The notes beneath the pieces were generated by a model. The model did no database searches. It was given only the letters and a program-made list of their open reading frames with translations, and had not been told where the DNA came from. From NCBI GenBank assembly GCA_929200295.1, contig CAKMZE010000090.1:1-9359 (forward strand): DNA of 9,359 nt, read 5' to 3'. The translations under genes were made by a program, and so were the position numbers. Below, in pieces: positions 5,197-9,359 of this stretch (position 1 is its first letter; every line of letters starts with the position of its first letter). This DNA is from an uncultured Alphaproteobacteria bacterium. GTDB lineage: Bacteria > Pseudomonadota > Alphaproteobacteria > Rhodobacterales > Rhodobacteraceae.

Positions 5197-7056
5197 CTAG
5201 ATTTTGGTTTTGCCCATCAGAACGCCGTGGGTTGTTTTGTCCCAATAAAACGGTTTCCACGCCAGCTCGTACAGTCCTTTATAGGCGGCGAGTGCCGCGA
5301 GCGGAAAGTATAGGTGCAATGTCACAGCCCATTTTGCGAGCCACGGCTTGCCCGCCTTGCAAGCGCCAAGCGTTGCAGCGGCAATATTGGCGAGCTCTGA
5401 GGTGATAAAGATCGCCATGACAGTATATAAAACAGCACCAGAAAACAGGGCTGCCAAAGGGTGCGGAAAACCAAAAGGCATGATCCAAAACGACAACAGG
5501 AGTGGTGCCAAAACAAAATTGATCAGCGTGCCGCCAAATTGCAATTGAAACGCGAGAAACCGCCAAAGACCTAGGTCTTTGAGTAACTTTCCAGGGTCGC
5601 GCATATGCACGCCATAGGTCACTGCATAGCCCTTTAGCCAGCGGCTGCGCTGTTTGATCCACGGCCAAATACGACCATTGGCCTCTTCCTCGGTTGTGGT
5701 GTTGATCAGCTCTGTGACATAGCCATTGCGGGCCAAGCGCACGCCAAGATCTGCATCTTCGGTCACATTATGCGCATCCCAAGCACCAAGGTTTTCAAGC
5801 ACATCGCGGCGGAAAAACAGCGTTGTGCCGCCCAGTGGTACGACCATGCCTAGCTTGGCATAGCCCGGTAAAATGACCCGGAACCAGCTTGCGTATTCTA
5901 GCGCAAAGCACCGGGTGAGCCAATTCACAGGCGCGTTGTAATAATCGAGCACCCCTTGCAGGCAGGCCACTTCTGGTCCGCGATTGGCAAAGCGTTTTGC
6001 AACGCGGTAGAGCTGATCTGAGGCGGGTGCGTCCTCTGCATCATAGATGCCGATGATCTCGCCATGGGCGAAATCCAATGCGTAGTTCATGGCACGGGGT
6101 TTTGTTTTGAGCGTGCCTTTGGGAACGGAAATTACGCGCATCCAAGTGGGCAGGTTGGTCACACCCAATGCGGCGCGGGTTGTTGCATCATCCGCCTCGA
6201 TGATGAGACACACATCCAAATCCTCGCGCGGGTATTCTATGGCACGTAAGCGTTTGAGAAGATGATCCGCGATTTCCTTTTCTTTATAGAGCGGGACGAG
6301 CACGGTGATCGTGGGCAGGGGCTGTGTTGGATGCGGGTCATGTGTAACGTTATGCCTGCGAAAAGCGAACGCAATGGCGATCAGTTTCATGACCGTCTGC
6401 CCGAGCAGTGTCATCAGAGCAATGCCAGTGAGAACGCCCAAGGTCACTGTGGGGCTCAGCATAAATGCAACGTAGAGGGTGATCAAAACAGATAGACCGT
6501 AAAGGCATGCGTTGCGGGTGTTCCATGTGCGGCTGCTGACGTGATCGGGCACCCGATTTTCTGCGCGCGATACAAGCTGTTGGGAAAAGCGATCAGAGAC
6601 CGCAGTGTTGAGCTGATGCTCGGTGGTGATCGCCATGCGCACGGGACCAAATTGTGCCTCAAGCGCGCTACGTTTGGCTGCGAAATACGCGGTACGATAG
6701 GTCAGAATAACGGTGCATGCGCCAACACGCCGCCATGGAAGCAGCCCATCGCGTATGCAGTGATGTGCACCCCATGTGGCGATGAGCGCCGTATCAGGCG
6801 GGTCTTGTCGGGGATCGACAACTTGGGCATGGTATTGTGCGCCAACAGCTTTCGATATGCTCAGACGTGAGACATCATGCGCAATTGGCAAAACCTCTGC
6901 CAAGGGTTTGCCATGTAATCGCGCAGACACACGCGCAGATTTCAGCGTGCGCGGCGTAATGTCATGTGCTGTAACAAGCCGTTGTGCCCAGGTGTCTGTG
7001 ACTGGCGACGCCCAAGCTCTGGCAATCGGCGTTCCAATAGACATCCGAGCCCCCAT
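5197..7056 (-). CDS. Membrane family-2 glycosyltransferase with N-terminal GspE/MshE-N-like domain
   Basis: About 619 residues; numbering here counts from the TTG at 7068. Residues about 25-165 form a soluble domain resembling the N-terminal domain of type II secretion/MshE ATPases, without any ATPase part. Two membrane segments follow (about 187-204 and 209-235), then a GT2 domain (about 253-480) with ITVLVPLYKE (254-263), DAED (343-346), TEDAD (436-440) and QRSRW (473-477). That is the processive-synthase pattern of cellulose/beta-glucan synthases and XagB-like enzymes. Three or so further membrane segments lie at about 503-530, 538-562 and 578-598. It probably polymerises or transfers a sugar at the inner membrane for an exopolysaccharide; no polysaccharide partners are adjacent. 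The start is uncertain: ATG 7056 is used here, ATG 7044 has a G-run upstream, and TTG 7068 is unlikely. Paired CtrA-like boxes lie directly upstream. No PilZ domain is present. Confidence 0.87.
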   Translation of the reverse strand: MGARMSIGTPIARAWASPVTDTWAQRLVTAHDITPRTLKSARVSARLHGKPLAEVLPIAHDVSRLSISKAVGAQYHAQVVDPRQDPPDTALIATWGAHHCIRDGLLPWRRVGACTVILTYRTAYFAAKRSALEAQFGPVRMAITTEHQLNTAVSDRFSQQLVSRAENRVPDHVSSRTWNTRNACLYGLSVLITLYVAFMLSPTVTLGVLTGIALMTLLGQTVMKLIAIAFAFRRHNVTHDPHPTQPLPTITVLVPLYKEKEIADHLLKRLRAIEYPREDLDVCLIIEADDATTRAALGVTNLPTWMRVISVPKGTLKTKPRAMNYALDFAHGEIIGIYDAEDAPASDQLYRVAKRFANRGPEVACLQGVLDYYNAPVNWLTRCFALEYASWFRVILPGYAKLGMVVPLGGTTLFFRRDVLENLGAWDAHNVTEDADLGVRLARNGYVTELINTTTEEEANGRIWPWIKQRSRWLKGYAVTYGVHMRDPGKLLKDLGLWRFLAFQLQFGGTLINFVLAPLLLSFWIMPFGFPHPLAALFSGAVLYTVMAIFITSELANIAAATLGACKAGKPWLAKWAVTLHLYFPLAALAAYKGLYELAWKPFYWDKTTHGVLMGKTKI

Positions 7057-7060
7057 GTTA

Positions 7061-7076
7061 GTTAACAAGGGTTTAA
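7061..7076 (-). promoter_or_regulatory. CtrA-type box, proximal to the glycosyltransferase gene
   Basis: On the - strand this reads TTAA-ACCCTTG-TTAAC, an exact match to the CtrA consensus TTAA-N7-TTAAC. It ends 4 bases before the ATG at 7056. So close to the start, it would overlap the -10/start region (repressing or blocking), or else imply a start further downstream such as the ATG at 7044. Binding is inferred from the consensus only. Confidence 0.62.
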
Positions 7077-7086
7077 GCCAGATTTC

Positions 7087-7102
7087 TTAAAAGTGGGTTA
7101 AC
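7087..7102 (+). promoter_or_regulatory. CtrA-type box, distal and inverted
   Basis: TTAA-AAGTGGG-TTAAC on the + strand is again an exact TTAA-N7-TTAAC match; it continues as TTAACCAC, one base from the TTAACCAT half-site form. It lies 10 bp from the proximal box in opposite orientation. The inner arms TTTAAG (7072-7077) and CTTAAA (7086-7091) form a perfect dyad. At 31-46 bp upstream of the ATG at 7056, this box could overlap a -35 region and activate a glycosyltransferase promoter separate from carA. Confidence 0.62.
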
Positions 7103-7114
7103 CACACAGCGGCT

Positions 7115-8269
7115 TTAGGCGCGGGCCTGCATTGCCTCGGCAAAGCGTTCAAACAGGTAATAGCTGTCTTGGGGCCCGGGCGAGGCCTCGGGGTGATATT
7201 GCACAGAAAACACTGGGCGGTCTTTGTGGCGAATGCCGCAATTTGACTTATCAAAAAGAGAGAGATGTGTTTCGATCACATGATCCGGCAGGTTATGTCT
7301 ATCGACAGTAAACCCGTGGTTCATCGAGGTGATTTCAACCTTGCCAGTTTCCTGATCCTTAACAGGGTGGTTCGCCCCGTGGTGGCCGTGGTTCATCTTG
7401 ATCGTTTTCAGGCCCAGCGCGAGGGCGAGCATTTGGTGGCCAAGGCAGATGCCAAAAATCGGCACATCGCTTTGCTCAAGAACGCCCTTGATCATCGGAA
7501 CCGCATAAGCCCCGGTTGCGGCAGGATCGCCGGGGCCGTTGGATAAAAACACACCATCTGGATTATGGGCCAAGACGTCCTCGGTTGTGGCGGTCGCTGG
7601 CAAAACAGTGACGTCGCATCCAGCCGAGGCCAAGCAGCGCAAGATATTGCGCTTTGCGCCGAAATCTACCGCGACGACCTTATACTTTGGGTCGGTTTGC
7701 CTGGCATAGCCCTCTGGCCAGGCCCAGCGCATTTCATCCCAGCGATATGACTGCGCGCATGTCACATCCTTGGCCAGATCAAGCCCTTCGAGCCCGCTGA
7801 AATCTTTGGCGGCCTTTACAAGTGCTGCTGTGTCAAAATCACCGTTCGGATCATGGGCCATCGCCACATGTGGCGCGCCTTGCTGGCGGATCGCACGGGT
7901 CAGTCTGCGGGTGTCGATACCGCCGATCCCGATCCGGCCCTTTTGCGCCAGCCATGGGCCTAGCTCGCCTGTTGCGCGCCAGTTTGAGGGGGTTGTTGGG
8001 TCCCATTTCACGACCATGCCAGCCGCAACGGGCGTTGCGGTTTCGTCATCCTCTGGGGTGACGCCGGTATTTCCGATATGCGGAAAGGTAAATGTGACGA
8101 CTTGGCCTGCATATGAGGGGTCGGTCATAATCTCTTGGTAGCCGGTCATGGCGGTGTTAAAACACAGCTCAGCGACCGTCTGGCCCTCTGCGCCAAATCC
8201 GTATCCATAAAAGAGCGTGCCGTCTGCCAGAGCAAGACAAGCGGTTGGTGTGCTGCGTGTGTCTGTCAT
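7115..8269 (-). CDS. carA: Carbamoyl-phosphate synthase, small (glutaminase) subunit
   Basis: 384 residues from the ATG at 8269. It hydrolyses glutamine and channels ammonia to CarB for carbamoyl phosphate, the precursor of arginine and pyrimidines, in the cytosol. The N-terminal CarA domain (about 8-140) includes LALADGTLFYGYGFGAEG and the conserved FNTAMTGYQEIMTDPSY (37-53). The class I glutamine amidotransferase domain (about 197-380) has SNGPGDP (243-249), the nucleophile C275 in GICLGHQ, and H359/E361 in QYHPEAS. All catalytic residues are present and the length matches CarA (about 380). ATG 8287 and TTG 8305 lie upstream in frame; 8269 gives the usual family N-terminus, but no start has a strong ribosome site. 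carB is not in the window. It is divergent from the YqeY-domain gene and followed after about 58 bases by the glycosyltransferase gene. Confidence 0.97.
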   Translation of the reverse strand: MTDTRSTPTACLALADGTLFYGYGFGAEGQTVAELCFNTAMTGYQEIMTDPSYAGQVVTFTFPHIGNTGVTPEDDETATPVAAGMVVKWDPTTPSNWRATGELGPWLAQKGRIGIGGIDTRRLTRAIRQQGAPHVAMAHDPNGDFDTAALVKAAKDFSGLEGLDLAKDVTCAQSYRWDEMRWAWPEGYARQTDPKYKVVAVDFGAKRNILRCLASAGCDVTVLPATATTEDVLAHNPDGVFLSNGPGDPAATGAYAVPMIKGVLEQSDVPIFGICLGHQMLALALGLKTIKMNHGHHGANHPVKDQETGKVEITSMNHGFTVDRHNLPDHVIETHLSLFDKSNCGIRHKDRPVFSVQYHPEASPGPQDSYYLFERFAEAMQARA

Positions 8270-8314
8270 AACCAAAGAGACCCCCATACGATTCTGATCC
8301 GGCAAATTGTCCTG

Positions 8315-8343
8315 TGTCTAAGGGCGCGCAGACCTATGGTCAA
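8315..8343 (-). promoter_or_regulatory. Candidate carA promoter
   Basis: On the - strand, TTGACC (8338-8343; five of six bases of TTGACA) is followed after exactly 17 bases by TAGACA (8315-8320; three of six of TATAAT). Transcription would begin near 8308, giving a leader of about 40 bases to the ATG at 8269. The -10 box is weak, so this is a guess supported mainly by spacing and position. Confidence 0.35.
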
Positions 8344-8382
8344 GCACCTATCACCGTATATTGGCCCAATAAAATAAGGTGC
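8344..8382. promoter_or_regulatory. Nested inverted repeats in the carA-yqeY control region
   Basis: TATTGGCCCAATA (8359-8371) is a perfect dyad around a single C. It lies inside a second inverted repeat, GCACCT (8344-8349) and AGGTGC (8377-8382), and the two centres are only 2 bp apart. The element sits just upstream of the candidate carA -35 box and about 70 bp upstream of the YqeY-domain gene. It could be an operator for an unidentified dimeric regulator of either gene; the sequence does not say which. Confidence 0.45.
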
Positions 8383-8442
8383 TCTGGGTGTTGCGTGCAA
8401 AACTGTTTATCGTTAATGTGGGTGACTGTGATTTGCACCGAC

Positions 8443-8447
8443 AGGAG
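8443..8447 (+). promoter_or_regulatory. yqeY ribosome binding site
   Basis: AGGAG lies 5 bases before the ATG at 8453. It supports that start over the in-frame ATG at 8459, for which the spacing would be 11. Confidence 0.75.
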
Positions 8448-8452
8448 CCTAC

Positions 8453-8914
8453 ATGGACATGCGCACCAGAATCGCGACAGCTTTGAAAGAGGCGATGAAA
8501 GCGAAAGATGTTGATCGTCTCTCGACATTGCGCCTGATCAACGCCGCGATCAAGGATCATGACATTGCGCAACGCGTGTCAGATGAGGATGCAGATCAAA
8601 AAGGCGATACCGATGTCTTGGCGATATTGGGCCGTATGGTCAAACAACGTCAAGAAAGCGCGCGCGCCTATGAAGAGGGCGGTCGTTTGGAACTGGCCGC
8701 AAAAGAGCTGTCAGAGATCAAAGTGATCGAAAGCTTTTTACCAAAGCAATTGACCGAGGCCGAGATGGCAGCTGCGATTGAGCAAGCGGTCACTGACGTC
8801 AGCGCCGAAAGCATCCGCGATATGGGCAAGGTGATGGCTGCGCTTAAGGCCAAATATACAGGCCAGATGGATTTTGCCAAAGCGGGCGCGGCTGTCAAAG
8901 CGCAGCTTGGCTAA
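8453..8914 (+). CDS. yqeY: GatB/YqeY domain-containing protein
   Basis: 153-residue protein that is a free-standing copy of the YqeY fold found at the C-terminus of GatB, the tRNA-dependent amidotransferase subunit. Typical family features are visible in order: the N-terminal IATALKEAMKAKDVDRLSTL (8-27) then RLINAAIK, the central LGRMVKQRQESARAYEEGGR (59-78), IESFLPKQLTE (91-101), and the C-terminal DMGKVMAALKAKYTGQMDFAKAG (positions about 122-144). Length is normal (about 150). By analogy with the GatB tail it may bind tRNA, but its role is not established; it is widely conserved and in proteobacteria often lies near dnaG/rpoD or carA. It is divergent from carA, with its own control region. 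Its TAA is 12 bases from the stop codon of the convergent saccharopine dehydrogenase gene. Confidence 0.95.
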   Translation: MDMRTRIATALKEAMKAKDVDRLSTLRLINAAIKDHDIAQRVSDEDADQKGDTDVLAILGRMVKQRQESARAYEEGGRLELAAKELSEIKVIESFLPKQLTEAEMAAAIEQAVTDVSAESIRDMGKVMAALKAKYTGQMDFAKAGAAVKAQLG

Positions 8915-8935
8915 AGACCAACTGCGCTAAAGACC
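8910..8935. repeat. 10-bp direct repeat over two convergent stop codons
   Basis: GCTAAAGACC occurs at 8910-8919 and again at 8926-8935, a 16-base period. The first copy contains the TAA stop of the YqeY-domain gene; the second, read on the other strand, contains the TAG stop of the saccharopine dehydrogenase gene. This looks like a small local duplication. Confidence 0.6.
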
Positions 8936-9359
8936 GGCCTGCGTAATCGCTGCGCGAAACACGGCAGCGGTGCGTTGCCAGATCTGATCAGGATCAGCGT
9001 TAAAGCCCGACAGATGCGGCAAGAGCTGTGCGGCAAAATCGTCCGAGCTTTCGCGCGGTAACAGCGAGGGTAGATTGTCGATTGCAGTCACATCAAGGAT
9101 TGGGTCGTTATGGACACGCAGCATCGGGTGCTCCCATGTGGTGCAGCGATTGTACACTTTGATCGGGGAATAGCTGCTGTCTGGGTCGCAGGCGATATCA
9201 CCGATAACGCGCAGCGCGCGGTTTGTGTTAAGTGCGGTGTTGTCAATGAACACAGGCGCACCGGGCCTTGCGAAAATGCAATTGAGAAAGATGTCATGTG
9301 TGCAAACCTCTGGAAACGGCCCGCCATGGGCTGTTTCGGCCTGATCCCAGCATGTGTGC
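8927..9359 (-). CDS. Saccharopine dehydrogenase (NAD+, L-lysine-forming), LYS1-type, C-terminal part
   Basis: The open frame runs off the right edge of the window, so only the last 144 residues are visible and the start is missing. The visible part matches the C-terminal region of yeast Lys1-type saccharopine dehydrogenases. In order it shows AHGGPFPEVCTHDIFLNCIF (Lys1 has a GGPF...DIFVNCI pattern), VIGDIACDPDSSYSPIKVYN, TTWEHP, and the distinctive DNLPSLLPRESSDDF then LLPHLSG before a short helical tail. The enzyme interconverts saccharopine with lysine plus 2-oxoglutarate using NAD(H), in lysine breakdown or synthesis. Bacteria normally make lysine through diaminopimelate, so a catabolic or osmolyte role is more likely (inference). 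Catalytic Lys/His residues and the nucleotide site lie outside the window. Its tail faces the YqeY-domain gene. Confidence 0.88.
   Translation of the reverse strand, partial: HTCWDQAETAHGGPFPEVCTHDIFLNCIFARPGAPVFIDNTALNTNRALRVIGDIACDPDSSYSPIKVYNRCTTWEHPMLRVHNDPILDVTAIDNLPSLLPRESSDDFAAQLLPHLSGFNADPDQIWQRTAAVFRAAITQAGL

Noticed and set aside
7057..7114. An intrinsic terminator for carA in the gap before the glycosyltransferase gene.
   Set aside because: The only dyad (TTTAAG/CTTAAA) is AT-only with no T-run after it; the symmetry is better explained by the facing CtrA-type boxes.
8270..8305. Longer carA starting at TTG 8305 or ATG 8287.
   Set aside because: The extra residues do not resemble the usual CarA N-terminus, and starting at ATG 8269 gives the standard family length; the ATG at 8287 is not fully excluded.
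8340..8572. Two overlapping - strand frames across the yqeY start.
   Set aside because: They are antisense to a well-supported gene and its ribosome site and carry no recognisable domain.

Overview
The window looks like a chromosomal core-gene segment of an alphaproteobacterium, most likely a Rhodobacterales (Roseobacter-group) species. The evidence is the mid-range GC by eye, protein sequences that resemble Rhodobacterales versions of IlvC, CarA and the UbiH-type hydroxylase, a C-rich hairpin followed by CGGGATATTT at the left edge that resembles an intergenic repeat I remember from this order, and two perfect CtrA-type boxes. Ten protein genes are supported, nine complete and one cut by the right edge. 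I see no rRNA, tRNA, CRISPR array, insertion sequence or phage gene. No gene-free stretch exceeds 300 bases; the longest gaps are 966-1154 and about 8270-8452.

Layout. 45-965 (-) is an EamA/DMT-family permease. 1155-2177 (-) is ilvC (ketol-acid reductoisomerase), with a clear intrinsic terminator at 1102-1130. Divergent from ilvC, 2309-2764 and 2761-3216 (+) are two Lrp/AsnC-family regulators of equal length, coupled by an ATGA overlap. 3213-4397 (-) is a UbiH/UbiF/Coq6-type FAD hydroxylase whose stop codon overlaps that of the second Lrp gene. Divergent from it, about 4540-5193 (+) is a GntR/FadR-type regulator. 5197-about 7056 (-) is a membrane family-2 glycosyltransferase with an extra N-terminal domain. 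About 7115-8269 (-) is carA. Divergent from it, 8453-8914 (+) is a GatB/YqeY-domain protein. 8927 to the right edge (-) is the C-terminal part of a LYS1-type saccharopine dehydrogenase.

How the parts fit. Much of the window is amino-acid and nucleotide metabolism (branched-chain amino acids, carbamoyl phosphate, lysine/saccharopine) plus quinone biosynthesis. The ilvC/Lrp pair has the classic layout of a regulator divergent from its possible target, and an 8-bp inverted repeat lies between them. Gene packing is tight: the three convergent pairs meet with a 4-bp overlap, a 3-bp gap and a 12-bp gap, leaving no room for conventional terminators.

The strongest unexplained signal is in the short carA-glycosyltransferase gap. 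Two perfect TTAA-N7-TTAAC motifs face each other there (7061-7076 and 7087-7102), right at the start of the glycosyltransferase gene. This suggests that this surface-polysaccharide enzyme is under CtrA cell-cycle/motility control. I see no evidence of a wholly new multi-gene system; the remaining observations are regulatory palindromes, a changed FAD motif and a paired-regulator arrangement.
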